Part shown: positions 1 to 10,746 of the stretch, piece by piece
Numbering within the stretch: the first letter of the stretch is position 1
Layout of the letters: the number at the start of each line of letters is the position of its first letter
DNA from: Burkholderiales bacterium
GTDB taxonomy: Bacteria > Pseudomonadota > Gammaproteobacteria > Burkholderiales > Burkholderiaceae_C
Assembly (NCBI GenBank): GCA_017307855.1
Contig: JAFKGD010000013.1
Span: 62,001-126,000 of the forward strand
Direction: 5' to 3'
Length of the DNA: 64,000 bases
Program-made: the position numbers and the translations under genes
The notes under the pieces: generated by a model
The model's input: the letters and a program-made list of their open reading frames with translations, nothing else
Databases searched by the model: none
What the model was told of the DNA's origin: nothing

Positions 1-1
1 G

Positions 2-550
2 ACCACCTCGGCCACGCTGCCCGAGTCGCTGGAGATTCCGGCCGCGACGCAACTGCCGCTGTTGCTGGGCGATGCCTCGATGCCGCTGCACGCCGGGCTG
101 CCGATCGGCCTTGCGCTGGCGGTGCTGGTGGCGGTGGTGCTGGGCTACACGGTGCTGGGCGTGCGCCTGCGTGCCATCGGCCTGAACCCGCTGGCCGCGC
201 GCCGCGCCGGCATGCCGGTGGAGCGCCTGGCGGTCGGTGCGCTGTGCGCGGCCGGCGCTCTGGGCGGGCTGGCCGGCGCCTGCATGCTGCAGGGCGAGCA
301 GTACACGCTGAAGGCCGGCTTCTCCTCGGGCTACGGCTTCGACGGCCTGGTGGTCGGCCTGCTGGCGCGCGGCTCGGTGCCGGGCGTGGTCGCCGGTGCG
401 CTGCTGTTCGGCTTCCTGCGCTCGGGCGGCATCAACATGGAAATGGCGACCCAGGTGCCGACCGCACTGGTGGTCGTGATCCAGGGCCTGATCATCGTGA
501 TCCTGGCCGGCGCTGCGCTCGCCATCCAGCGCCTGGAGGCCCGCCGATGA
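2..550 (+). CDS. ABC transporter permease, nucleoside/BMP type (5' truncated by window)
   Basis: This is the C-terminal 182 residues of an integral-membrane permease; the reading frame is already open at the window edge, so the start lies upstream. The visible part holds several hydrophobic helices and the cytoplasmic coupling region with the signature RAIGLNPLAARRAG, followed by a Gly-rich stretch (YGFDGLVVGLLARG) typical of the branched-chain/ribose permease superfamily, subgroup of NupB/BmpB nucleoside importers. Its stop overlaps the start of the next permease in ATGA, so the two are probably translationally coupled and form a heterodimeric channel. The ATPase and the binding protein should lie just upstream. 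The substrate is inferred: a nucleoside, nucleobase or ureide. Confidence 0.85.
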   Translation, partial: TTSATLPESLEIPAATQLPLLLGDASMPLHAGLPIGLALAVLVAVVLGYTVLGVRLRAIGLNPLAARRAGMPVERLAVGALCAAGALGGLAGACMLQGEQYTLKAGFSSGYGFDGLVVGLLARGSVPGVVAGALLFGFLRSGGINMEMATQVPTALVVVIQGLIIVILAGAALAIQRLEARR

Positions 551-1470
551 TCGAACCCGAACTGGCCGCCGTCTTCGTCGGCTCCAGCATCCGCCTGGCC
601 GCGCCGCTGCTGCTGGCCGCCACCGGCGAGCTGGTGAGCGAGCGCGCCGGCGTGCTCAACATGAGCGTGGAGGGCATGATGCTCACCGGCGCCTTCGCGG
701 GCGCCGTGGGCTCGTGGGCCACGGGCTCGCCGCTGGTCGGGCTGGCACTGGGCGTGCTGTGCGTGTTGCCGGTGGCCTGGCTGCAGGCCTTCCTCAGCAT
801 CACGCTGCGCGCCAACCAGATCGTCACTGGCATCGGCATCAACATCCTCGTGCTGGGCGCGACCACGCTGGGCTACCGCGCGCTGTTCGGCAGCCGCTCT
901 CGCGCCGAAATCCCCGGCCTGGAGAAGTGGGCGCCGCCGGGACTGGCCGACATCCCGTGGCTGGGCGAGCACGTGTTCCACCAGACCTGGCTGCTCTACC
1001 TGGCGATCGTGCTGGTGCTGGGCGTGGCATGGACGATGCGGTCCACGTCGCTGGGCCTGGCCGTGCACGCGGCCGGCATGGCGCCGCAGGCCGCCGCCAA
1101 CTCGGGCCTGAAGGTCACGCGCATCCGCTACGGCAGCGTGCTGTTCACCGGCTTCATGTCGGCGCTGGCGGGTTGCTTCCTGTCCATCGGCGACATCCAC
1201 ACCTTCACCGAAGGCATGACCAGTGGCGCCGGCTACCTGGCGATCGCCGCCGTGATCTTCGGCAACTGGCGACTGGGCCGCACGCTGCTGGCGTGCGGGC
1301 TGTTCGGCGCGGCCACGGCGCTGCAGTTCCAGCTGCCCGCCATGGGCGTGCAGGTGCCCAGCGCGCTGCTGATCATGCTGCCCTACGTGCTGGCGCTGCT
1401 GGCCGTGGGCGGTCTGGTGGGCCGCCAGGTCGCGCCCGCCGCGCTCACCCAACCCTACAAGGGCCACTGA
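547..1470 (+). CDS. ABC transporter permease, nucleoside/BMP type (second subunit)
   Basis: A 307-residue membrane protein, the partner of the preceding permease and resembling NupC/BmpC-type subunits. It starts at the ATG inside the overlap ATGA with the upstream stop. The N-terminus has the family signature GELVSERAGVLNMSVEGMML, and the cytoplasmic loop carries the coupling motif AAGMAPQAAANSGLKVTRIRYGS in about the middle of the C-terminal half. About eight to ten hydrophobic segments fit the usual topology. Only 3 bases separate it from the small AtzG-like gene, which ties transport to the amidases downstream. The exact substrate cannot be read from the sequence. Confidence 0.88.
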   Translation: MIEPELAAVFVGSSIRLAAPLLLAATGELVSERAGVLNMSVEGMMLTGAFAGAVGSWATGSPLVGLALGVLCVLPVAWLQAFLSITLRANQIVTGIGINILVLGATTLGYRALFGSRSRAEIPGLEKWAPPGLADIPWLGEHVFHQTWLLYLAIVLVLGVAWTMRSTSLGLAVHAAGMAPQAAANSGLKVTRIRYGSVLFTGFMSALAGCFLSIGDIHTFTEGMTSGAGYLAIAAVIFGNWRLGRTLLACGLFGAATALQFQLPAMGVQVPSALLIMLPYVLALLAVGGLVGRQVAPAALTQPYKGH

Positions 1471-1473
1471 ACC

Positions 1474-1680
1474 ATGCAGACCCCAGAAGTGCTCGCCTAC
1501 GTGCAGGCCGCGGCCCGCGTCCTCGATCTTCCGCTGGACGCCGCGCAGGCCGCGCGCGTGGCCGACCACCTGCAGCGCAGCGCCGCCATGGCCGCGCTGC
1601 TCGATGCCTTCGCGCTCGCACCCGAAGACGAGCCCGCGGCGCTGTACTGCCCCGCGTCCTTCGATGCCGGCACGCCCTGA
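1474..1680 (+). CDS. AtzG/HpxX-like small subunit (DUF4089)
   Basis: A 68-residue protein that starts three bases after the permease stop. It matches the DUF4089 family, represented by AtzG of the cyanuric-acid pathway and HpxX of the oxalurate pathway: a helical N-terminus around YVQAAARVLDLPLD, a second helix with RVADHLQRSAAMAALLDAF, and a short acidic end (ALAPEDEPAALY). AtzG is known to form a stable complex with the amidase AtzE and to be needed for its stability. Here the amidase gene follows after 13 bases, so the same pairing is expected. The real substrate may be 1-carboxybiuret, oxalurate or another ureide. Confidence 0.8.
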   Translation: MQTPEVLAYVQAAARVLDLPLDAAQAARVADHLQRSAAMAALLDAFALAPEDEPAALYCPASFDAGTP

Positions 1681-1693
1681 CGAAAAGCCGTCC

Positions 1694-3088
1694 ATGCCCC
1701 TTCCACCGACTCTCACCCAGACCGCGCAGGCCGTCGCCAGCGGCCAGCGCAGCGCCCGCGAGGTGCTCGACGCCTGCATCGCCCGCATCGAAGCCACCGA
1801 GCCGCGCGTGAACGCCTTCACCGGCACGCGTTTCGAGGCCGCGCGCGCGCAGGCCGCGCACGTGGATGCGCAGCGCGCGCGCGGCGAGCCGCTGGGCCCG
1901 CTGGCCGGCGTGCCCTTCGCGGTGAAGAACCTGTTCGACATCGCGGGCGAAGTGACGCTCGCCGGCTCCCGGGTGAATCGTGCCGATCCCCCCGCCGCGA
2001 CCGATGCCGTGCTGGTGCAGCGCCTGCAGGCCGCCGGCGCGGTGCTGGTGGGCTCGCTCAACATGGACGAATACGCCTACGGCTTCACCACCGAGAACAG
2101 CCACTACGGCCCCACGCACAACCCGCATCGCCCGGGCCACGTGGCCGGCGGTTCGTCGGGTGGATCGGGCGCGGCCGTGGCGGCCGGCCAGGTGCCGCTC
2201 ACGCTGGGCTCCGACACCAACGGCTCCATCCGCGTGCCCTCCTCGTTCTGCGGCGTGTGGGGACTCAAGCCCACCTTCGGCCGCCTCTCGCGCCGCGGCA
2301 GCTATCCCTTCGTGCACAGCATCGACCACCTGGGCCCGTTCGCCGACGACCTCGACGGCCTGGCGCTGGCCTACGACGCGCTGCAAGGGCCCGATCCGCT
2401 CGACCCGGGCTGCTTCGCCACGCGGGTGCAGCCGGTGGCGCAGGCGATCGGCCGGGGCGTGGACGGGCTGCGCATCGGCGTGCTGGGCGGCTACTTCGAT
2501 GACCATGCCGGCCCCGGCGCGCGCGACGCGGTGGCGCGTGCGGCGGCCGCGCTGGGCGCCGTCGCCGCCGTCGAGTGGCCCGATGCGGCCCAGGCGCGCG
2601 CAGCGGCCTTCATCACCAGTGCCAGCGAAGGCGGCGCATTGCACCTGCAACGGCTGCGCCGGCAGTCGGCGGACTTCGAACCGCTCTCGGTCGACCGCTT
2701 CATCGCGGGCGCGCTGCAGCCGGCCGCCTGGTACGTGCGCGCGCAGCGCTTCCGGCGCGTCTACCGCGACAAGGTCAACGCCCTGTTCCGCGACTGGGAC
2801 GTGCTGATCGCTGCCGCCACGCCGGTGGCAGCGCCCCCCATCGGCAGCGAGTGGATCGAGGTCAACGGCCAGCGGTTTCCCACGCGGCCGTCCATCGGAC
2901 TGCTCACCCAGCCGGTCTCGTTCGCCGGCTGCCCGGTGGTGGCCGCGCCCGTCTGGCCCGCGCATGCCGACGGCCTGCCCATCGGCGTGCAGCTGATCGC
3001 CGCGCCCTGGCGCGAGGATCTCGCGCTGCGCGCCGGCCGCGCACTGGCGCAGGCGGGCGTGGCGCACCTGCGGGAGACCGCGCTGTGA
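1694..3088 (+). CDS. AtzE/HpxY-type amidase (amidase-signature family)
   Basis: A 464-residue amidase-signature hydrolase. The Ser-cisSer-Lys catalytic triad is visible: Lys78 in FAVKNLFD, Ser154 in the GGSSGGSG loop and Ser178 in GSDTNGSIR, the same spacing as in GatA-type enzymes. Length and the neighbours (DUF4089 before, DUF3225 after) place it with AtzE (1-carboxybiuret hydrolase) and HpxY (oxalurate catabolism) rather than with the tRNA amidotransferase GatA. The start chosen is the ATG encoding MPLPPTLTQ, which follows the AtzG-like stop by 13 bases; a longer in-frame ORF would overlap that gene. Cytoplasmic. The choice between the two substrates is open. Confidence 0.85.
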   Translation: MPLPPTLTQTAQAVASGQRSAREVLDACIARIEATEPRVNAFTGTRFEAARAQAAHVDAQRARGEPLGPLAGVPFAVKNLFDIAGEVTLAGSRVNRADPPAATDAVLVQRLQAAGAVLVGSLNMDEYAYGFTTENSHYGPTHNPHRPGHVAGGSSGGSGAAVAAGQVPLTLGSDTNGSIRVPSSFCGVWGLKPTFGRLSRRGSYPFVHSIDHLGPFADDLDGLALAYDALQGPDPLDPGCFATRVQPVAQAIGRGVDGLRIGVLGGYFDDHAGPGARDAVARAAAALGAVAAVEWPDAAQARAAAFITSASEGGALHLQRLRRQSADFEPLSVDRFIAGALQPAAWYVRAQRFRRVYRDKVNALFRDWDVLIAAATPVAAPPIGSEWIEVNGQRFPTRPSIGLLTQPVSFAGCPVVAAPVWPAHADGLPIGVQLIAAPWREDLALRAGRALAQAGVAHLRETAL

Positions 3089-3465
3089 TGGACATCAACC
3101 TGCCCGAGATCCGCGCCGAGGTCACGGCCGCGTTCGAGCGCTACGAGACCGCCCTGGTCACCAACGATGTCGCGGTGCTCGACGAGCTGTTCTGGAACAG
3201 CCCGCTCACCCTGCGCTACGGCGCCACCGAGAACCTCTACGGCTACGAGGCGATCCAGGCCTTCCGCGCCGGCCGCCCCGCCGCCGGCCTGGCGCGCACG
3301 CTGGGCCGCACGGTGATCACCACCTATGGCCGCGACTTCGCCACCGCCAACACCGAATTCTTCCGCGCGGACAGCGCCCGCACGGGGCGCCAGAGCCAGA
3401 CCTGGCTGCGCACGCCCGAGGGCTGGCGCGTGGTGGCGGCGCACGTGAGCCTGCTGGCCGGGTGA
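3088..3465 (+). CDS. AtzH/HpxZ-like protein (DUF3225, SnoaL-like fold)
   Basis: A 125-residue protein of the DUF3225 family, known as HpxZ in oxalurate operons and AtzH near AtzE. The sequence has the NTF2/SnoaL-like layout: an N-terminal helix ([18 protein letters not shown]), a strand with [23 protein letters not shown], and a C-terminal sheet with [19 protein letters not shown]. Such proteins assist or complement the amidase; a direct catalytic role is not firmly established. Its ATG shares one base with the amidase stop (TGATG), so translation is probably coupled. The neighbours argue strongly for function with the amidase complex. Confidence 0.82.
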   Translation: MDINLPEIRAEVTAAFERYETALVTNDVAVLDELFWNSPLTLRYGATENLYGYEAIQAFRAGRPAAGLARTLGRTVITTYGRDFATANTEFFRADSARTGRQSQTWLRTPEGWRVVAAHVSLLAG

Positions 3466-4142
3466 TCGCCATGCACATCGATGCCCGCCCCTTCGCGTAC
3501 GAGTTCGATCTCGCCACCACCGCCCTCGTGCTCATCGACATGCAGCGCGATTTCATCGAACCCGGCGGCTTCGGCGAATCGCTGGGCAACGACGTCTCGC
3601 TGCTCGAGGCCATCGTGCCGGCCACGCAGCGCGTGCTGCAGGCCTGGCGCGGCGCCGGCGGCCTGGTGGTGCACACGCGCGAGGCGCACCGGCCCGACCT
3701 CTCGGATTGCCCGCCAGCCAAGCGCAACCGCGGCGCGCCCACGCTGCGCATCGGCGATGCCGGACCGATGGGCCGCATCCTGGTGGCCGGCGAGCCGGGC
3801 AACCAGATCATCGAGGCGCTGGCACCTGTGGCCGGCGAGATCGTGATCGACAAGCCCGGCAAGGGCGCGTTCTACGCCACCGGCCTGCACGAGCTGTTGC
3901 AGCAGCGCCGCATCACCCACCTGCTGTTCGGCGGCGTGACCACCGAGGTCTGCGTGCAGACCAGCCTGCGCGAGGCCAACGACCGCGGCTACGACGGCCT
4001 GCTGCTGGAAGATTGCACCGAAAGCTACTTCCCGGCGTTCAAGGCGGCCACGCTGGAGATGGTGCGCGCCCAGGGCGGCATCGTGGGCTGGACGGCGCCC
4101 TCGTCGGCACTGCTGTCGGCCCTGCGCGGGCAGGAGGGCTAA
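3462..4142 (+). CDS. Cysteine hydrolase, isochorismatase superfamily (biuret hydrolase-like)
   Basis: A 226-residue isochorismatase-fold hydrolase. The Asp-Lys-Cys triad is visible as Asp26 (LIDMQRDF), Lys131 ([10 protein letters not shown]) and Cys164 ([10 protein letters not shown]). The stretch [16 protein letters not shown] after the Asp resembles biuret hydrolase (BiuH) and related ureide hydrolases. A GTG start at 3462 overlaps the previous stop (GTGA); an ATG at 3471 is the alternative and would shorten the protein by three residues. Lying with the amidase set, it probably cleaves a carbamoyl or ureide intermediate that the amidase makes or uses. The substrate is inferred. Confidence 0.82.
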   Translation: MIAMHIDARPFAYEFDLATTALVLIDMQRDFIEPGGFGESLGNDVSLLEAIVPATQRVLQAWRGAGGLVVHTREAHRPDLSDCPPAKRNRGAPTLRIGDAGPMGRILVAGEPGNQIIEALAPVAGEIVIDKPGKGAFYATGLHELLQQRRITHLLFGGVTTEVCVQTSLREANDRGYDGLLLEDCTESYFPAFKAATLEMVRAQGGIVGWTAPSSALLSALRGQEG

Positions 4143-4152
4143 CATCCACACC

Positions 4153-4872
4153 GTGCCAGCCGTCGCCCCCACCTCCTCCGAATCGCCCGACGCCTCCGGG
4201 TTCCGCACGCGCGCCGACGAGGTGTACGCACAGCTCAAGCGCGACGTGGCCGAATTCAAGCTCGTGCCCGGCGACCGCTTCACCGAGAACGAGATCAGCG
4301 AGCGGTTGGGCGTGTCGCGCACGCCGGTGCGGCAGGCGCTGTTCCGGCTGCAGCAGGAGGGCTTCGTCGAAGTGCTGTTCAGGAGCGGCTGGCGGGTGCT
4401 GCCGTTCGACTTCGACCAGTTCGAGCAGCTCTACGACCTGCGCATGGTGCTGGAAACCACGGCCGTGCACCGCCTGTGCGAGACCGACCGCCGCATCGAC
4501 CGCGGCCTGCTGGACGAACTGGCCGCGATCTGGCTGGTGCCCGCGGCCCAGCGCAGCGCCGACACGGTGCAGGTGGCGCAGTGGGACGAAGCCTTCCACT
4601 GCGCGCTGGTGGCGGCCGCCGGCAACGCCGAGATGACACGCGTGCACCGCGACGTGACGGACCGCATCCGCATCATCCGGCGGCTGGACTTCACGCAGCA
4701 GCCCCGCATCGACGCCACGTACGACGAACACGCGAAGATCCTGCGGGCCGTCCGCGCCAACCGCGGCGACCAGGCCGCCATGCTGCTGCGCGCCCACATC
4801 GAAACCAGCCAGGCCGAGGTGCGCAAGATCACCCTGCACCAGGTGCACCTGGCGCGCCAGGCCGGCCGCTGA
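4153..4872 (+). CDS. GntR-family transcriptional regulator (FCD domain)
   Basis: A 239-residue regulator. Residues about 20-85 form the winged helix-turn-helix (ADEVYAQLKRDVAEFKLVPGD, then ISERLGVSRTPVRQALFRLQQEG). The rest is an FCD ligand domain with the typical RMVLETTAVHRLCE helix, the His motif WDEAFHCALVAAAGN and the C-terminal helix DEHAKILRAVRANRGDQAA. FCD regulators often bind carboxylate effectors, sometimes through a metal. It starts at a GTG 10 bases after the cysteine hydrolase stop and is the last gene of the transport/amidase operon, so it most likely controls this operon. It converges with topB with only 26 bases between stops. Confidence 0.9.
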   Translation: MPAVAPTSSESPDASGFRTRADEVYAQLKRDVAEFKLVPGDRFTENEISERLGVSRTPVRQALFRLQQEGFVEVLFRSGWRVLPFDFDQFEQLYDLRMVLETTAVHRLCETDRRIDRGLLDELAAIWLVPAAQRSADTVQVAQWDEAFHCALVAAAGNAEMTRVHRDVTDRIRIIRRLDFTQQPRIDATYDEHAKILRAVRANRGDQAAMLLRAHIETSQAEVRKITLHQVHLARQAGR

Positions 4873-4898
4873 GATCCCTCCGGGGGCGAACGGGTCAG

Positions 4899-7859
<2,961 letters not shown>

Positions 7860-7914
7860 CGGGGAAACCGTTTGCCTTCCTGAATATCGGGGTCACGTGG
7901 CGCGGGCTTGTCTC

Positions 7915-7920
7915 TACAAT
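7915..7920 (+). promoter_or_regulatory. Candidate -10 element for the SET-domain gene
   Basis: TACAAT sits 69 bases upstream of the SET gene ATG, in the divergent spacer with topB. It resembles the sigma-70 -10 hexamer, but no convincing -35 box lies 17 bases before it. This is a weak, position-based call. Confidence 0.35.
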
Positions 7921-7939
7921 CGCCGCTTCTCGCGCGCAG

Positions 7940-7967
7940 GCGCGCACGCGCACACGTGTGTGCATAT
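7940..7967. other. 28-bp alternating purine-pyrimidine tract (Z-DNA candidate)
   Basis: Every base from 7940 to 7967 alternates purine and pyrimidine, mostly CG and CA/TG steps, ending in a CATAT step. It contains the 10-bp palindrome CACACGTGTG at 7951-7960. Alternating CG/CA runs of this length are classic left-handed Z-DNA formers under negative supercoiling. It lies between divergent topB and the SET gene, inside the probable leader of the SET gene. That it folds this way in the cell is inference. Confidence 0.6.
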
Positions 7968-7988
7968 TCAAGGTATCAGATTTCGGCC

Positions 7989-8477
7989 ATGCCCAAAAAA
8001 GCCCCCGCCTCCTTCGTGCCCCAGGTGGGCCGCCGCGTGCAGACGCGCCGTTCCGGCGTCCACGGCAAGGGGGTCTTCGCCCTGCAGGACATCCCCGAAG
8101 GCGAGGTCATCCTCGAATACAAGGGCGAGCTGATCTCCTGGAAGGAAGCGCTGCGCCGCCATCCGCACGACCCGTCGGACCCCAACCACACGTTCTATTT
8201 CCACATCGACGAAGACCACGTCATCGACGGCAAGGTCAATGGCAACTCGGCGCGCTGGATCAACCACTCGTGCGACCCGAACTGCGAAGCCGACGAGCAG
8301 GGCACGCAGGTCTTCATCAAGGCGCTGCGCAACATCCGCGCCGGCGAAGAACTCAACTACGACTACGGCCTCGTCATCGACGAGCCGTACACGAAGAAGC
8401 TCAAGGCCGAGTTCCCCTGCTGGTGCGGCGCCAAAAGCTGTCGCGGCACCCTGCTGGCGCCCAAGGGCCGGCGCTGA
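7989..8477 (+). CDS. SET-domain protein-lysine methyltransferase with post-SET zinc motif
   Basis: A 162-residue stand-alone SET domain. The SAM-binding motif HGKGVFA is near residues 24-30. The knot motif RWINHSCDPNCEADEQG, the catalytic Tyr region GEELNYDYG and a post-SET cluster (FPCWCGAKSCRGTLL, a CxC with a third Cys) are all present, so the enzyme looks complete. The start chosen is the ATG of MPKKAPASF; the frame is open further upstream but that stretch has no SET homology. Bacterial SET proteins can methylate lysines in their own histone-like or ribosomal proteins; the substrate here is unknown. It is divergent from a topoisomerase with a Lys-rich tail. Confidence 0.9.
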   Translation: MPKKAPASFVPQVGRRVQTRRSGVHGKGVFALQDIPEGEVILEYKGELISWKEALRRHPHDPSDPNHTFYFHIDEDHVIDGKVNGNSARWINHSCDPNCEADEQGTQVFIKALRNIRAGEELNYDYGLVIDEPYTKKLKAEFPCWCGAKSCRGTLLAPKGRR

Positions 8478-8490
8478 GCGGGCCTTTTCC

Positions 8491-9306
8491 ATGACGCTGC
8501 GCTGGAACGCCGAGGCCCTGTGGGAGGCCATCGTGCCGGCGCTGCCGGGCTTCACCGTCGAGGTGCTGCCCGACATCGATTCCACCAATTCCGAACTCAT
8601 GCGCCGCGCGCGCGCGGGCCAGACCGAGCCGGTGCTGCTCGTGGCCGAGCGCCAGAGCGCCGGCCGTGGCCGTCTGGGCCGGGAATGGCACGGTGGCACG
8701 GCCGGGCTGGCGCAGCGCGCGCCCGAGGGCCGGCTGCCCGCGCTCATGTTCTCGCTGGGCCTGCCCGTGGCGGCGCCCGACTGGTCGGGCCTGTCGCTGG
8801 CCGTGGGCGTGGCCGTGGCCGAAAGCCTGCCCGCGGGCGTGGGCCTCAAGTGGCCCAACGACCTGTGGCTGGCCGGCGGCGCCGATCGCAAGCTGGCCGG
8901 CATCCTGATCGAAACTGTCTCCGGAGGGCCGCACCAGCCTCGTCAGGCCGTGATCGGGGTCGGCATCAACCTGCTGCCGCGCCAGGGCGACGGACTGCGC
9001 GCGCCGCCGGCGTCGCTGGACGAACTCTGGCCCGGCGTCGATGCGCCCGCGGCGCTGGCCCGCGTCGCACCCGCGCTGGTGGCGGCGGTGCAACTGTTCG
9101 AGCGCGAGGGCTTCGCGCCTTTCGCCGAGCGCTTTGCACGGCTGGACGTGCTGGCCGGGCGGGACGTGGTGCTCAGCGATGGCACGTCCGGCGTGGCGCA
9201 GGGCGTGGCGGCCGGCGGCGCGCTGCAGGTGCGCACCGACGCCGGCCTGCGCCGCATTGACAGCGCCGAAGTGAGCGTGCGCCCGGCAGCCACGCCGATT
9301 CCCTGA
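8491..9306 (+). CDS. birA: Biotin--[acetyl-CoA-carboxylase] ligase, without HTH domain
   Basis: A 271-residue biotin protein ligase. Visible are the IDSTNSELMRRA segment, the adenylate-forming GRGRLGREWHG loop, KWPNDLWLAG (with the catalytic Lys in KLAGILIE) and GVGINL, followed by a small C-terminal SH3-like domain. It attaches biotin to the AccB subunit of acetyl-CoA carboxylase. The N-terminal helix-turn-helix of E. coli BirA is missing, so this form cannot repress biotin genes. The ATG at 8491 is 13 bases after the SET stop; a longer ORF would run through the SET gene. In many relatives coaX follows birA; here a SPOR gene follows directly. Confidence 0.93.
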   Translation: MTLRWNAEALWEAIVPALPGFTVEVLPDIDSTNSELMRRARAGQTEPVLLVAERQSAGRGRLGREWHGGTAGLAQRAPEGRLPALMFSLGLPVAAPDWSGLSLAVGVAVAESLPAGVGLKWPNDLWLAGGADRKLAGILIETVSGGPHQPRQAVIGVGINLLPRQGDGLRAPPASLDELWPGVDAPAALARVAPALVAAVQLFEREGFAPFAERFARLDVLAGRDVVLSDGTSGVAQGVAAGGALQVRTDAGLRRIDSAEVSVRPAATPIP

Positions 9307-9328
9307 ACACCCGACCCCAGGACGCCCC

Positions 9329-9991
9329 ATGCTGCGCATCGCCTTCCTGCTGCTGATCCTCGCCAACGGTGTGTACTTCGCATGGCGCCAGGGCATGCTG
9401 CAGGAACTGGGCTTCGTGCCGCCGCAGCAATCCGAACCCGAGCGGATCGCACAGCAGGTCGGGCCGCAATCGCTGCGCATCCTGGCGCCGGCCGAGGCTG
9501 CCCGTCTGGAAGCCTCGCTGCGCAACGGCCAGCGCCCGGCCGAGTGCCTGCAGGCCGGCCTGTTCGACGACGCGCGCGCGAGCGCCTTGCGCAATGCGCT
9601 CGAATCCGGCTGGCCTGCGGGCAGCTGGACCCTGGCCGCCGCCAGCGAACCGGCGCGCTGGATGATCTACATGGGCCGCTATGCCGACAACGAGGCGCTG
9701 GGCCGCAAGAAGGCCGAGTTGCGCCAGCTCCGGATCCTCTACCAGACGCTGCCCAATCCGTCGCTCGAGCCCGGCCTGTCGCTGGGCAGCTTCGGTTCCC
9801 AGGAAGCCGCCGACGCGCGGCTGGCCGAACTGGCCCAGCGCGGCGTGCGCACCGCGCGGGTGATGCAGGAGCGCGCCGAGGTGCGCGGCCAGCAGTTGCG
9901 CCTGCCGGCCGTGGACGACGCGCTGCGCGCACGGCTCGACGAACTCAAGCCGATGCTGGCGGGCAAGACACTGGTGCCCTGCCGCGCCTGA
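9329..9991 (+). CDS. SPOR-domain membrane protein
   Basis: A 220-residue protein with one N-terminal membrane helix (LRIAFLLLILANGVYFAW) and a soluble part. The C-terminal half matches the SPOR fold: WMIYMGRYADNEALGRKKAELRQL, then GLSLGSFGSQEAADARLAELAQRGVRTARVM. SPOR domains bind denuded peptidoglycan at the division site; the helix would hold this protein in the inner membrane with the SPOR part in the periplasm. It lies 22 bases downstream of birA and is probably co-transcribed. The role in cell-envelope maintenance is inferred from the domain. Confidence 0.8.
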   Translation: MLRIAFLLLILANGVYFAWRQGMLQELGFVPPQQSEPERIAQQVGPQSLRILAPAEAARLEASLRNGQRPAECLQAGLFDDARASALRNALESGWPAGSWTLAAASEPARWMIYMGRYADNEALGRKKAELRQLRILYQTLPNPSLEPGLSLGSFGSQEAADARLAELAQRGVRTARVMQERAEVRGQQLRLPAVDDALRARLDELKPMLAGKTLVPCRA

Positions 9992-10059
9992 CCGCCCGGC
10001 ATTGCCACGCGGACTCTGCGCGCGTGATCCTGTCATTCAAACCAAAGGAGACGACGACC

Positions 10060-10728
10060 ATGACCCTCAAGCTCTACTACGGCCCCGGCGCCTGCTCATT
10101 CGTGCCGCACGTGCTGCTCGAAGCCACGGGCGAGGCGTTCGAGCCGGTGATGGTCAAGCTGCACAAGGGCGAACAGCGCTCGGCAGAGTACCTGGCGCTG
10201 AACCCGCGCGGCCAGGTGCCCGTGCTGGTGGTCGACGGCGAGCCCATCACGCAGATCCTGGCCATCATCGGCTACCTCGATGGCCGCTTTCCGCAGCAGG
10301 GGTTCCTGCCCGCCGAGCCGCTGGCACGCGCGCGCGTGATGCAGACGCTGGCCTGGATGAACAACACCATGCATTCCACGTTCACGCACGTGTTCATGCC
10401 GCAGAAATTCAGCGACGACGAATCGATCCATCCCGAGCTCAAGCGCTACAACACGCAGGCATTCGCAGGCCAGCTCGACGAGCTCGAAGCCATCGCAGGC
10501 CGGGCCGCAGCTGACGGACGCGCCTTCCTCGCCGGCGAGCGCCTGGGGCCGCTCGACGCGTATGCGCTCACCTTGCTGCGCTGGGGCTCGATCGCCGGTC
10601 TCGATCCGGCCGCACGCCCGCAGCTGTGGGCCCACGTGCAGAAAGTGGCGCAGCAGCCGCCAGTGATGCGGGCGATGGAGCGCGAGCGCCTGCAGCTGAG
10701 CCTGTACAAGCCCGCCGCAGCGGCCTGA
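10060..10728 (+). CDS. Glutathione S-transferase family protein
   Basis: A 222-residue GST. The thioredoxin-like N-terminal domain begins LKLYYGPGACSFVPHVLLEATG, with a Cys at position 12 as in beta-class bacterial enzymes, and has the cis-Pro motif GQVPVLVVDG. The C-terminal all-helical domain contains YALTLLRWGSIAGLD. A clear ribosome-binding site (AAAGGAG) precedes the ATG, which decides this start over the longer frame running back into the SPOR gene. It conjugates glutathione to electrophiles or reduces peroxides; the substrate is unknown. Cytoplasmic. Confidence 0.9.
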   Translation: MTLKLYYGPGACSFVPHVLLEATGEAFEPVMVKLHKGEQRSAEYLALNPRGQVPVLVVDGEPITQILAIIGYLDGRFPQQGFLPAEPLARARVMQTLAWMNNTMHSTFTHVFMPQKFSDDESIHPELKRYNTQAFAGQLDELEAIAGRAAADGRAFLAGERLGPLDAYALTLLRWGSIAGLDPAARPQLWAHVQKVAQQPPVMRAMERERLQLSLYKPAAAA

Positions 10729-10746
10729 CGCGATCGCGCCCGCAGT

